Notes: generated by a model from the letters alone, not told the origin. A DNA stretch of 27,228 nt from Priapulus caudatus (GCF_000485595.1 NW_014577334.1:315201-342428), one strand, 5' to 3'; shown: positions 1-11,269, numbered from the stretch's first letter. Translations and numbers: made by a program.

Positions 1-1039
1 CTTGGAAAAATCTATGTTCTTATACGCGGGTTTTTACTGTATGTGTGTTCCGCCGCGGCTATAGGCGCAATAAAATGTTTACGGCAAGTGGTTTGTTTTG
101 ACGACAACTGCTATAGGCTGTAGCCGATGAAGCACGTTTCTATACATAGCCATCTTGTTCATAATACACTCAATACACTCACTACAAGTGAATTCACTCT
201 ATTTAGTAAGGAAATATCATCTGGGAACACAGATGCCCGAAATGCGATTAACAACAAAACTTATACTGATTTTATTGTCATGGTAATCATCACTTACAGA
301 ACATACGTCGGCATATTTGACACCAAAATTTAGGGGAAAATTGTTGGCGTTGTGCAAAATATGGTAGGGTTAGGGTCACAACCACGTACGCCCACGTGTC
401 TACTTCTACCACTGCAAATAGTCGCAGACGGTAAATAGTGGTAACATGCGTATAGTTATTTCTCGTTCGGTCGACATACATTCTTTATTTAATCGGTAAA
501 CACGCAGAGTAATAGGTTATTTACATGGCAAATATCAACACAAATAATACACCACCATAGCGACTCTGCAAACAGCATCTTATTCGTTTTCTGACAAGAG
601 TTTGAAACATCTGCGAGCGTTGACGCTACCACGTTAAAAACACACTCGATCTGTTCAGATTCTCATAGCATTCCCCTTGAAATGTAAATTCCTACATCAC
701 ATCTGCCCTTCACTATCATCAAGAGCGAATCAGAACAAACTATTTTTATTCATCTTTCTAAAATAGTTAGAGCAATATAATCTGCGCATGCGTGCGAGCG
801 TGCGAGCGTGGGTGGGCGCACGCATGTGAACATATATGCAAGCACGCCCTCACAAGATTCGCTTTTACTACTCCCGATGCCTTTGCGCAACGTTACAGTC
901 TCGTGCCGCTGTAATAACAGGTGATAGCGTAGAGCGGAAACTCCCTCGCTCATTATCTATGCACACGTAAAACGCTCATGCATAAATTATCCGCCGCTCC
1001 ATCCTCAGCAGCCGTCTGACATTCAGCTGCGAGAGACGA

Positions 1040-1289
1040 TCACGCACTACTAGACCGTGCACGCACGCCCGCACGCACGCACGCCCGCCCGCATGCACGC
1101 ACGCACAGAGCTCATCAGTCCCGCACGCACGCACGCACGCACGCACGCACAGAGCTCATCAGTCCCGCACGCACGCGCACACGCACGCACGCACGCAAGC
1201 ACGCACGCACAGAGCTCATCAGTCCCGCACGCTCGCACGCACGCACGCACGCACGCACGCAAGCACAGAGCTCATCAGTCCCGCACGCT

Positions 1290-1320
<31 letters not shown>

Positions 1321-1322
1321 TA
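1040..1322. repeat. CACG-rich minisatellite with a 20-bp unique core
   Basis: CACAGAGCTCATCAGTCCCG recurs at about 1104, 1148, 1208 and 1264 (spacing 44, 60 and 56) inside runs of CACGCACG. Open frames on both strands here are products of the repeat and should not be read as genes. Confidence 0.85.
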
Positions 1323-1443
1323 GGCTAATCTACAGACACGTCAGCTGCACCTGGCATATGGGACAGTTACAGCTGACATATAGGACATATAAAATAAAGT
1401 TTTCCGCGATATGGTCATATTAAGGGGTGGACATGTATATATA

Positions 1444-1525
1444 ATCAGAAGTAGATAAGAGGGAACCCTAATCGTTAGTATTAATAATAGTAGAATAGAT
1501 AATTTCCCTATTATCTACTCCTGAT
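1444..1525. repeat. Short inverted repeat
   Basis: ATCAGAAGTAGATAAGAGGG at 1444-1463 is complementary to the segment 1504-1525 (reverse reading ATCAGGAGTAGATAATAGGG), with 20 of 22 pairing across a 38-bp loop. It may be a remnant of a small MITE. Confidence 0.55.
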
Positions 1526-3154
1526 ATAATGAAACTCCTGCTCATGATATGGTATGACGCCGATACGACCACATCGGCAACGACCTATACATCCTGTCGT
1601 ACATTTTGTACTCCACACACTCCTGACACAAATCCAGATTTTTTTCACTCATATAGAAAACAAATTCGGCGGATTACACGCGAGTAATCGATAAACAACC
1701 TATTTTTATAACTCTACCGGGGAAGAGGGGGGCCAATTTCAGAGCGCAAAAGCAGTCGGATGCACGGGGGACGTCATATCACGGGGAGAGATGGCGGCCC
1801 AGTGCGCCCACATACCCCAGTAACCCACCGCGGACGTCCGCTGCAGGAACAGAGAGATAAAGCGCGCTGTTTATTTCAGCGGCGCTATCAACTCTCGATA
1901 ACAATCGAGATGCCGGCGTGTAGTAGCAGCGGCCGAGCGAAAGCGGGTTACGCAGACGAACGATACGGGACTATGTTAGCGGAAAGACAGGAAGCATGCC
2001 CCCCTGCTCGCACCGAACAGCTGTAACCAACCCTGCGTCTGCCGCAGGCGTGCACGTAGCCTCACTAGAGGGTAAAGGGTTAGCGGCAAAGTTACAACTG
2101 TCATTAGTATTAGGGTCATGATTACATAACCTTACACCTAACCCTCAGGTAATGCTAGCACTAATCCAAATCCCAGCCCCTAGCCCCTCGGATACGATCA
2201 CGCTACCGTGGGAGAACCACGCTATCGTATTACGTTAGCGTATTTATTCGTTAACGTATTTATCACAACCCCAACCAACATGGTAGTGCGTAATGTGTTA
2301 ACCCGCCTGGGCCATTGAATCTACTCCTGCAGCCATCGAATAACCTGACGAATAGGTACCGCGCCCACTAGTGAGTGACACTGCTAGATACCGGGGTAAA
2401 TAGATATCCTAACATTTTGCCGATCACATTACTAAACGCTGTTAGCATGGCTCTACGCAATAAAAAATACGTAAGTGCGTGAAATTACCATTTAAACACA
2501 ACATCAGCTTAGTATTCCAGTGTCCACTGCTCGGTTAACCATCGTCATGTTGTTTTATAAGTGTTGTGGCTGACAGGCCCTTCCTGTTTCTCTCTGTTCC
2601 TCCGCAGGCATGCACGCGTAGAAATGACATTTTGCAGAAATTTCCGAATAAACATCCAGGAAATGAACCCGCAACGCAGCCATCAACAACAGCTCAGATG
2701 GAGTCGGATTTGACGGGCGTCATTTGATGTCGCTGCGGCTTTCGGAGCCGGGTAGTAACGTGATGAGAGAGTTAACACCTGCAGGGCAACTGTGGTTAAA
2801 CATGCGTGTCCGGGACCGAACCTGTAGCAGGGTAAAGTACAATCACACACTGACATCTATGATAGTATTGTACATGGTAGAACCACCAATTTTAACTTCC
2901 TCGCGTTAACTTCAATATAAACTTGTGGCTATGGTTTTGCTACACTACAGTATCTCGCAGACAGCTGCACTTCTGCGTTACCCACGTAATTTGCAAAAGG
3001 ATTATAAACAGCAGAGTCTGTGCATGTCTCTCTACACCTACTCTCCTCCGCATTTTAGCCTGAGTTTAGTCATGATGGGACTGCCTCGGCATCTCTCTAT
3101 ACCTACAGTTCTCGGTGTCTTAATCGAGGAGGGACTATATATACCCCTATACCT

Positions 3155-3432
3155 GTGAGTGATTGATTCTGGCATCTTGAGCTTCCTCGTGGCTAGCACA
3201 TAGTTAAAATAGGGGTAAATTATTGCATGGTGATTTGCATCCCTGATGTAAAAGCTTGGCACGTGGCCGCATTGTAGAGTATGGCAGGTTCGTAGTGAGG
3301 TGGCTCTACAATGCGGTCACGTGCCAAGATTTTAATCAGGAATGCAAATCACCATGCAATAATTTCCCCCTATTTTAACTATGTATTGTACTAGCCACGA
3401 AGGAGTTCAAAATGCCAGAATCAATCACTCAC
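3155..3432. mobile_element. 278-bp foldback (hairpin) element
   Basis: Arms 3155-3279 and 3304-3432 are near-perfect inverted copies with a 24-bp loop. The outer 21 bp (GTGAGTGATTGATTCTGGCAT) are identical, and the inner parts share CGTGGCTAG, TAGTTAAAATAGGGG, TTATTGCATGGTGATTTGCAT and GGCACGTG blocks. No target duplication is clear. It encodes nothing and is probably a foldback MITE. A transcript through it would form a long hairpin RNA. Confidence 0.8.
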
Positions 3433-3917
3433 GCACTGCTAAACATAACCTGCTTATACCTAGAGGCTAGAGCACATTCTCATATACTATTCAGTATTCA
3501 CCTGCGATACTCTATGCGAGTATGAATGATGTTTGCATGCAATCAGGTTCAACTCTAATTGCTTGCCAAAATAAGGTCACACCACGCAAGCGGCCAATAC
3601 AAGCTTGGCTAGTCAAGTAACGCTGACGGTTGGTTCTTTGAAGTGAGTTTGAACTATATCAATGAACATAGCTACTGATCGAAATACTGTACCAATTTAA
3701 TCATGAAAACGCCGCCGCCGTAGGCATATGCATTTATTCACACATAAATCAAAAATCCTACAAGATATACAACACTGTAGGCAATTTAAGATAACTAGTC
3801 TGATCCAGAAATGCTCAACATTTCTGAAAACATCACACAATCTACACCCCGCGATTCGCAAATTTATCGTACTGTACGTGAAGTTTCGCGAGAACTGCAC
3901 ACGAGCGTATTTACACG

Positions 3918-4634
3918 AGGCCTATTTACACGATGCGTCCTAGACGTACGTCTGTCGCATCAGTCATACGCATACGTCCAAAACGCACCGTGTAAACTAT
4001 GCGGTACGACACGATTTTATGACCCCTGCGATATCGGATGCACTAGACGCATGTTCTAATTTCTTCCGACATCGTAAGCAGGACGCAAGAACCCGACCAA
4101 TCAGGGGGGGGGGGGGTAACGCCCTTAAGTCTCTTCGCGATAAACAGTGTTGACAGCATGGCATCCCTTGTGGATCACAGATAAACGTTCTGCAGCAGAA
4201 ATTGGTTCCCTCATATTGGTTGTAGAGCGTTGGATTATTGGTGTGACCTTTTCAAGGAGTTCTTGGAAAGTGTCCATGTCCATCCTCACAAAATTTCGGA
4301 AGCTTCCGGGGTCTTCCTCCTCCAATTCTTTTTGAAGTGCATGATATGCTCCAAGTTTGTCTCTCCTGGCGATCCAAGGTCTCACCCAAGCTCGTCTCCT
4401 TCTTTGCGAAATTTCATATTTTTTCTTAATTCCTGCCACAAGAAGAGACGCTATGGCAATTTTCTTCAGCCGTCGTGTACGTGTTCTCCCCATGGCGGCC
4501 TGTCCGTGAACTACTTGTCCTGGACGTACGAACAAAACTTACCGTGTAAACATATTCACCGTTGCGTCAAGGACGTACACGTAAATCTGATAAAGCCTGG
4601 ACGTACGTCTAGGACGCATCGTGTAAATAGGCCT
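3918..4634 (-). mobile_element. Deleted PIF/Harbinger-type DNA transposon with perfect 35-bp inverted ends
   Basis: Positions 3918-3952 (AGGCCTATTTACACGATGCG...) and 4600-4634 are perfect inverted copies over 35 bp. Subterminal TACGTCC and TTTACACGG motifs recur inside both ends. Between them, on the minus strand, lies the N-terminal part of a Harbinger transposase, and the catalytic part is missing, so this is an internally deleted copy. A clear 3-bp target duplication could not be fixed, because the outermost AGGCCT is itself palindromic. TATTTACACGA also occurs just outside the left end (3908-3918). A run of 12 G sits at 4107-4118. Confidence 0.8.
4125..4493 (-). pseudogene. Truncated PIF/Harbinger (HARBI1-like) transposase, N-terminal part only
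   Basis: From a methionine at 4493 the minus strand reads MGRTRTRRLKK, then RRRRAWVRPWIARRDKLGAYHALQKELEEEDPGSFRNFVRMDMDTFQELL (residues approximately 35-85 of this start, quoted here only as landmarks: VRPWIARR, LGAYHAL, FVRMD), and TNMREPISAAERLSVI. These are the usual landmarks of the region before the DDE domain in HARBI1-like transposases. Normally ERLAVTLRFLATG follows. Here homology ends at ERLSVI and a short unrelated tail leads to a stop at 4125. The helix-turn-helix remainder and all three catalytic acidic residues are absent, so no active enzyme can be made. An upstream in-frame start at 4535 exists but adds no family sequence. Confidence 0.85.
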
Positions 4635-6028
4635 TTAAACAGAGAGCCAACATTACTTAACGGCGTCAAGTTTAATTCCCGTTTGCTATGGATCGGACGT
4701 GGGTGGGAGGCGGACTCCCCCACAGACGTACACATTATCACAAGCAACATGTCTTCAGAACACCAGGGACAACTGTTGTTTAGACTGCTAGCAATATGTT
4801 GAGGCATACCTTTAGCAGTTAGGCGTAATAACCGTAGCTGAACACAGTTAGTTATGCAGTGAAAGCCCGTAACAAACCAACAGGCCGCTTAGACATAACT
4901 TGTGATATTTACAAATCGCATCACGGGTACAATAGTATTTCACACCTTACATTTTCGACGATTTTTATAATACATGTAATTTTAGACGATGGTAAGTGGC
5001 ACAAGAAACCCACCAGGCCAGCCCACCCTCACACTATATAGTTGCGTTCAAGCCACTGTTTTTCTGTCATTTCGAAAACTGGTTATTTACGCCGTGTACT
5101 GCGCGGCTGGTCACGAAGTATGGATTTTCACCAAGACACAACAAAACGCTCGCGCAGTGAAAAGGAAAAAAACCGCTTTACATCAGGCAGTGAACAGGTA
5201 ACGTGGTAGACCAACGTAAAGAGTAAAATTCACACAAGCACACGTTAGCGGACAGATGAACCGTTCACGCTGCTACTGCACCTTTTGCACAAAAAACGTT
5301 ATATTTACATGACGAGTGACGCGATGGGCAAATAATTTTTTATAATATTGAGATTTTTTCACACACAATTTCACGCCTCGTTTTTTTTGTAATTTTCCAA
5401 CTTCCGCATGTTGTCTTTATGTTCTAAATGTCATGCTGCCCGCCATACTTTTCCAAGTGCTTTGATGTCACCTGTATCTTTTTCACAATATAAACGATGT
5501 GGCACACGTTACACGGCGCGTGTGACAAACCCGCAAAAATGCTAGGCGAGCATTACAACAAAGGCTAACTAATCTCGCGAGCAGGTGTTGTTTCCTAAGT
5601 CAAACCCATTGAGACAGATCTCTCACTTAGCTCCAAGGTGAGTGATGGTTAGGAGTTGGCAGAGTTTAAATTATTTACAGCAAAACGATATAAGTACATG
5701 GTGAATGGCACTAGAGGTTTCAGGCGTCAGAAAGCCTTGCATGCAAAATATTTAAGATTCAAGAAAGTGTACTAATATGACTTGGCTAGTATGAAAATCT
5801 TTTCACAAATAGTTACTAAAAGCTTCATCAGCGAATCATGTCATTCAGTATTTAGTATGGATACACTGCTTCCCTGTACATAGTAGGTTCACGGTTTCAA
5901 TAATAACTGAGTAAGTGCATTAGCTTTGCTCATGCATAAAACCAGACTTTACTAAAAATATAGCAAGCTAACGTAGCCTGCTCTAAATGCAAACTGAGAT
6001 TTAAATAAGCAAGTCAATAAACTCATAC

Positions 6029-6133
6029 CTCGCCATCTTCGTATTCCACCTGTAGTTCTTCTCCCTTGAAGTCCTCCACCAGCTGACCTCCCTTCCAGAC
6101 GAGCTCCGCATCTGGCAGCCACACTCGGGCACC
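6029..6133 (-). CDS. MYO5: Class V myosin, coding exon 2 (N-terminal SH3-like region)
   Basis: Exactly 35 codons lie between acceptor CTTGCTTGTAG at 6134-6144 and donor GAG|GTATGAG at 6029. The peptide starts GARVWLPDAELVWKGGQLVE and ends VEYEDGE. This matches exon 2 of class V myosins (human ARVWIPDPEEVW), the start of the small SH3-like barrel before the motor domain. Phase 0 at both ends lets it join exon 1 (10786-10812) as ...ELYTK-GARVW. Intron 1 is about 4.65 kb. The next exon, which should carry a sequence like NPDILVGENDLT, is not visible between 1 and 6028, so it is probably off the left edge. The rest of the motor, IQ motifs, coiled coil and globular tail would be further left. The open frames overlapping this exon in other phases are shadows. 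Confidence 0.9.
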
Positions 6134-7017
6134 CTACAAGCAAGATGAGGCATTAGTGCTGGGCCCATAGAAATGTAGGGATATGCACCTCCTCAGGACC
6201 TCTGTGTCCGTAGAACACAACTCCTCGGGACCACTACCAATCAGATGGCATCAGATCTAACCGCACGGCTTCCCTTTCTCAACCTGCCTATCGACGCCTA
6301 GGCTATACCTTCGTGTAGACTCGCAGGTGCTGCGAAGCCCTGAACAGATTCACAGAGTCGGCCCAGTAGTTTGGAGTCAGTCGCACGTCGACGGACATGA
6401 CTCGCCGTCTCCACTGTGGACACTAAGTTAGTGTAGTTAATGTTAGTGTCACTAACTGACAGTGACAGCAAGGAAGCTGTTGGTGGAATGGATCGTCCGT
6501 GTGCGGCTGTGTAGCGCAGCTTCCACTGCTCCGAAACTGGGGATTGTCGACGACTTCCCTCTAGCACGCGGCGCAGATACCGTATGTGATGACGAGAGGA
6601 AACGGTGGTGTTAAAGGAAACAGCCAGCAGCATGTGGCTATGCCTGCCACAGCCCTATCATAGCCGCCAGATAACCGAGGATCCGTATTGCTTGCCAAGT
6701 CCAGCAGCCTACCACCTAGGATTTGGCACAGCAACTGATTCTGTACTCTACACAAAAAGGCAGCCATGCAACAACGGTGTTATAATGGGTAACCAGCACA
6801 ACCATTCCTTCACATCCTTAGTCAGACTGCAAAACTTTGGTCAATATGCCTTGCTAAAGTCTCTACTACAATGTCGGTGTCAATGTCCAAAGATCGATTC
6901 TCTATTTGTTCACGGCATAACAATATATACACGCATTGGTGCCCAACAGACTCCCAGTTGACAGCAGGTGCATGTTAACAGCGATTTCACATCAGTCACT
7001 CTGTATTTGTTAAGACT

Positions 7018-7057
7018 ATGAACATGTGTACATATTACTAGAATACACATGTTCATG
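7018..7057. repeat. Short inverted repeat
   Basis: ATGAACATGTGTA (7018-7030) and TACACATGTTCAT (7045-7057) pair perfectly over 13 bp. Function unknown. Confidence 0.6.
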
Positions 7058-8913
7058 GTAAGACCCATTAACTAGTTTCTACTGGTAGTCCTATGATAAC
7101 TAATAAAGTTTTTACAACGTGCTTCATCTAAAAGAAACGTTTTAGGGTTAGGGTCAGATTAAAATAAAGTCTGGCTATATGAATGGTACATAACAGCTAC
7201 ACTTCAAAGACATTTTCTCGATAAAATAGCATATAATGGTGTAAAATGCTATGCACAATAACATTCATTGGACAGCATTTTCATAATAAAATAAATAGCA
7301 CACAGTGTACCCACCTGTGTACAGCACTTCACACATATCGATGAATGAAGTCTGATATATAAAATTATAATGTAGCCTGTAGAGGGCAAAAACTTGCAGC
7401 CTTTATGATTTACTAAATACAAATATGAAAGCAATTATAAACTAAATGAGGTAAGAATGAGATAAGAATATATATGTAAAAATATTCCACTGCTAAGCCA
7501 AATTTATAAAGACAGCATATGGCTATGTCAAGATGACAGATTAAGTGACAGGAATTCATACAGAATTCTGCATAATTATAATTCAACTGCCTCTTTAATT
7601 CACAAGTTATATACAGAACTGCCAAGAAAAACCATGAAACCCCTTCAAAGAGCCTGACATATGCTCTTGCTTCTCTCACCAGATAATGTGTGAGTCACAG
7701 TCTCAGAGGGATGGTCTAGTAGTAGGAAAATCAATAGCAATTGATCTCTGCATTGGTATAAGCATCAGCACAGTATAGGCCCTTTCACACAACTCAGTAA
7801 TATATATCAACTCAGTATGGTTCCAGTTACTGAGAATTACAGTTTTAGCATGGTCGAAAATAATGGTAACTTGCTATATATGTATTTGGAAATTCGAAGG
7901 AACTTTAAACGGGAGAATAAAATTAAGTTTAAACAGCTTCATAGAAATAACATGTACTTCAAGGACCATTTATTTGAGATGATACTTATATTCACTACAC
8001 TGCATAAAAGATATAGAGCTGGTAAACCTTTAACTTGTCTGAACCGGGCACATGTAAGCACATTTCACTCACTTCCAGTACAAAAGTAGCATTCCAACCA
8101 AAGGCAGCCAGTAGTCTCATAATATAGCCCGAGGGTGAACCACTTTCATGCAAATATACAATACATGCTGTACTTGCCCAGTGACTATGGATTCCACGTA
8201 TAACAAACGTTGATTGTACGCTATAAGAAACTACCAAGCAAAAAATTAGCTGACATATCAATTTAATACATGCACATTCCCTTATAGCCATTTTCAAAGG
8301 TGGCGTGTGTAACTTACACAAAGGAACTATGTTTACTTACTACATTCAGAGCTGTAGCATGTGCATGTGGCAGAAAAGGGGGGAGCATTCAAAACTGTAA
8401 GTAATGATGGTGGAATACTTTTTAAGATATAAAACACATGTGAGATAAGATTATGCTGAATAGATCATTTTATTCTATTGCATATATATAACATTTACTT
8501 TTAAAAGTTATTTACATGTACTTTACATATTGTATCATCACAATCATCTAGGAGCACGGCTATCCTAATGCACCCCTCCCCTGTGAGCTACCTGACATCC
8601 CACCTTTGATATTTGGAGTTAGAGAAAGCATTATGAAGACTACATACATGGGATAAAATGGTGTAATTCTGTTTATACTTTTCTTTGCTTACAGGTACAT
8701 GTATGGTACTACAAAGCCTGCCGATCAATCTAATGATGCACACCCTAATCGTGCGTGTAGTGACTGTAGTCCCTGTTGATAAACTTATTCCAATATTTAC
8801 ATGAACTGTGGTAATCTATGTAAATGTTTAACCACACGGTGGAAATTTCATTTTTTTTTTTCGCCATCATATTCATGGGCGATTCCTGGCCAGGCGACAA
8901 TTAAAAAAAATCT

Positions 8914-9214
8914 TTGTTTGCCCTCACCTGACCCAGGCTGAAAAGTTTGGGTAGGTAGGTAGTAGGTAGGCTTCCTCTTTTTTTGAGGGGGGTCTTTTTA
9001 CAAATTCAGCATGCATGGTGTCTACATGATTGGGTGTGCTTGTGTGTAGATACCTTTTATGTTGAATGTTTGTTTTGCTTGGTACATATAATGTATTGCC
9101 TACAGATTTATATAATGTAGTGATACAATTTGTAAAAAAAAAAGAATGGGAAAGATCAATAAACATTTTTGATTCAGCCCCTTTTTGGCGGGTCGGTCAG
9201 GTGAGGGCAAACAA
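8914..9214. mobile_element. 301-bp element with 20-bp terminal inverted repeats
   Basis: TTGTTTGCCCTCACCTGACC at 8914-8933 is exactly inverted at 9195-9214. Subterminal TTTTTACAAATT occurs in both halves (about 8995 and 9130, opposite strands). The left half holds a GTAGGTAGGTAG microsatellite. No coding sequence and no convincing target duplication are visible. It is probably a non-autonomous DNA element in myosin intron 1. Confidence 0.6.
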
Positions 9215-9944
9215 TACTTTAAATGTTTTATTATGGCCTCAGCATTAGCCATGCTAAATATTTTAGAGAGTTCTTTGATGACACGATGACTTGGAAAATA
9301 AACGTTGGCTACACCATCATGCAATTATGCCAAGACCAGGGTCTCTTGCCTGACCAACTTTAGTAGCTCTGACACCTCACGGTGGTCGAGTAGCAACGCT
9401 ACATGACCTTTTCATGACCTATCATCGAATATGCCTGCAATCTCTGAGATACATCAACCAAGGCTATTAAAATAATACTTGCACATACATCCCCCCGAGC
9501 CACCATAGATGCCCAACACTAGTTCTTCCAGCTGTACTCAAGAGTGAAAGCGTACTGCCAGAGCTTCATTCCCAATCCTAATCAGACTCACATCAATCAT
9601 TAAAAAAAAAAAAAGTTTGAACACTTCCAGAAGAGCCTGACATGGAGAAAACCAGGTATTCCTGTTAGGTGACAACTCATGCCGACTCCTCTACCTAGCT
9701 CAATACACTGACTGATTCTTCATGGCATACATCACTCCCACAACAGTACTCCTTAATACTTGTTCTTCCAGATATAGTAGTCTGGTACTACACTTGCGTG
9801 AAGACCAGAGAGCACTTTACCTAGTGTACAGTGGGAAGCAGTGACTATGTCCTCGTGCAGTAGAGTTTCTCGAGTCAAAAGTAGGAAATTAATAACAAAA
9901 GGAACTAGACAGAGGGCACTCAAAAAGAGTGCATACCTCCGCGA

Positions 9945-10122
9945 GCGTGTAACATGTATACATGTGTATAACAGCTGGCTCGCTGCTGGCTGCTGCTGGC
10001 TGCTGGACGCCTTAAGGCGAGCTGCTGCTGACTGGACGGCCTAAGGCGAGCTGGTGCTGAATCGATCGCGCCAACGCGTGTAACATGTATACATGTGTAT
10101 AACAGCTGGCTCGCCGCTGGCT
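9945..10122. repeat. Direct repeat pair flanking a 30-bp tandem repeat
   Basis: GCGTGTAACATGTATACATG, continuing TGTATAACAGCTGGCTCGC, occurs at 9945-9991 and 10076-10122 (offset 131). Each copy contains the palindrome ACATGTATACATGT. Between them, TGGACGCCTTAAGGCGAGCT and TGGACGGCCTAAGGCGAGCT are two copies about 30 bp apart. A CA-rich tract follows to about 10150. Confidence 0.75.
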
Positions 10123-10289
10123 ACACACACACACGAACACACACACGAACGCATCACACGAGAGGGATCACATTACCTCCCTGCAACTCCGTTGTGCGGA
10201 GGTAACAACAATTAAGTGATAGTACCGATACTGACAATGAGATGACAGCAGGTGCACATATGGGAAAATGAGTACATGTGATTGTGGTT

Positions 10290-10500
10290 CACTGGTTGGC
10301 CGGTGGCTAACTTGCCTATCATTCATGGCGAAGGGTGTGAATTCAAATCCCAGCCAGGGCAAGGAATTTTCTGAAGTCCACGCGTGAAAAGCTTGTTCTC
10401 TACATCATGGACTATCAATGCCTTATGATTCAGCTGATCGCCCATACTGGCAGAACAACTTTAGGCCCTAATGCGTAATGGTAATGCGAATGTAAAAGAA
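10290..10500 (+). mobile_element. tRNA-derived SINE-like element
   Basis: GGTGGCTAACTTGCC (about 10302-10316) resembles a pol III A box, and GTGTGAATTCAAATCCC (about 10336-10352) resembles a B box at a tRNA-like distance. CCAGCCAGGGC follows and the sequence continues into a body of about 130 bp without coding potential. The intact tRNA cloverleaf is not kept, so this is a SINE head rather than a working tRNA. The right boundary is a guess. Confidence 0.5.
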
Positions 10501-10785
10501 TCACTGGACTCAGTGTGACACTTAGAATCTTTAATATTAATTATAATATTATGAATTTTGCCCATCAAAGAAGATGACATCATACCTCAACGTATCTAGA
10601 CGTAACCTAACCTAGAACGTAAACGGTTGAAGCGAGCGAGGTTCAAGGAAAAAAGCCGCAACTTTCACAAATATCATTATCAACACTCAACAATATCAAA
10701 TGGTCAGTTAATGAGTTATCACTATCAAATCGCATAATGAGTGAGAACTCTTCTATGACAAACCAGTTCTGGCAGTGACTCTTAC

Positions 10786-10812
10786 CTTGGTATAAAGCTC
10801 AGCGGTTGACAT
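10786..10812 (-). CDS. MYO5: Class V myosin, coding exon 1
   Basis: On the minus strand the exon reads MSTAELYTK and ends at a strong donor, AAG|GTAAGAGT. Vertebrate myosin Va begins MAASELYTK with an intron close to the same place, and exon 2 of this window continues the protein in phase 0. The ATG at 10812 is the only one in frame with the ELYTK signature. The 5' untranslated part runs upstream toward the YY1/CCAAT region at 10905-10955. A short upstream frame, ATGGCGGCCTCATAG (four codons and stop), lies in that leader at about 10914-10900. The encoded peptide is the extreme N-terminus ahead of the SH3-like subdomain of this actin-based, two-headed cargo motor. It is too short for a reliable database hit, but the joined reading is convincing. 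Confidence 0.82.
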
Positions 10813-10904
10813 TCCTCTTGTGCAAATAAACTATAAATAAGTTAAGGTACCGCTCACTAACACAAATAACGTCCAGACACGAAGGCTCTCCGCCGATATG
10901 CTAT

Positions 10905-10955
10905 GAGGCCGCCATGTTTGTTGTTAGGATGTAAGCTAGGTTCCTATTGGCTGAC
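10905..10955 (-). promoter_or_regulatory. Probable myosin V promoter / start region (CCAAT and YY1 motifs)
   Basis: Read on the minus strand, AGCCAATAGG (about 10944-10953) is followed about 30 bp downstream by AACATGGCGGCC (about 10908-10919), a good YY1-type element of the kind found at or just after TATA-less starts. Local CpG content rises here, and coding exon 1 begins about 100 bp downstream. The exact start is not determined. No TATA box is seen. Confidence 0.55.
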
Positions 10956-11041
10956 TTGGTCGACAATTAACAGATTGAGAAATAATTTCCGATTCGCGGC
11001 ATTTGCTAAGTTAAAGTTTTACATAAATTAACCATAGTCAT

Positions 11042-11082
11042 ACCAGAGCATATAAATCAACCATTAATTTATATGCTCTGGT
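11042..11082. repeat. Short inverted repeat
   Basis: ACCAGAGCATATAAAT (11042-11057) and ATTTATATGCTCTGGT (11067-11082) form a perfect 16-bp stem with a 9-bp loop, just upstream of the myosin promoter region. Confidence 0.75.
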
Positions 11083-11269
11083 CATACTATAATATTATAT
11101 TTCTATGAGCACATGTATTCGATACCTTAAGCACATATACCGATGAAAATAAATTTTACTTGAACTTGAAATTGTATTCCCGCGGACTTCGTAACGATTA
11201 ATTCGTACAGATAGTTAGGCCTATAGCTGTGCCTTTCAAAAATTCCATATATGATTCCTTTGACATTAC

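Larger units (their letters stand above)
1..6028. other. Presumed myosin V intron 2: no exon recognised
   Basis: Apart from the minisatellite, foldback and Harbinger remnant listed separately, this stretch shows short unsupported frames only. TTAGGG-like pairs occur near 365-375. The frame at 1760-2026 lies in GC-richer DNA but has no recognisable protein. No sequence like the next expected myosin exon was found on the minus strand. Confidence 0.55.
6134..10785. other. Myosin V intron 1
   Basis: Contains the 301-bp element, the direct-repeat block and the SINE listed separately. The overlapping frames at 6298-6961 show no family resemblance. TTAGGGTTAGGG is present near 7143. The rest is AT-rich without visible genes. 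Confidence 0.65.

Noticed and set aside
1057-1323. Open frames of 67-88 codons on both strands in the CACG minisatellite
   Set aside because: They are composed only of repeat-encoded His/Ala/Arg/Thr or Cys/Val/Arg/Ala and exist because the repeat lacks stop codons.
4230-4802. 190-codon plus-strand frame
   Set aside because: It is antisense to the Harbinger transposase remnant and runs through the right inverted end; no protein family fits.
6298-6961. Overlapping 111- and 118-codon frames on opposite strands in myosin intron 1
   Set aside because: No recognisable motif, no clear splice sites, and mutual shadows.
8699-8780. Possible exon after CTTTGCTTACAG with a 27-codon open end
   Set aside because: Short, no family match and no partner exon; a good-looking acceptor alone is not enough.
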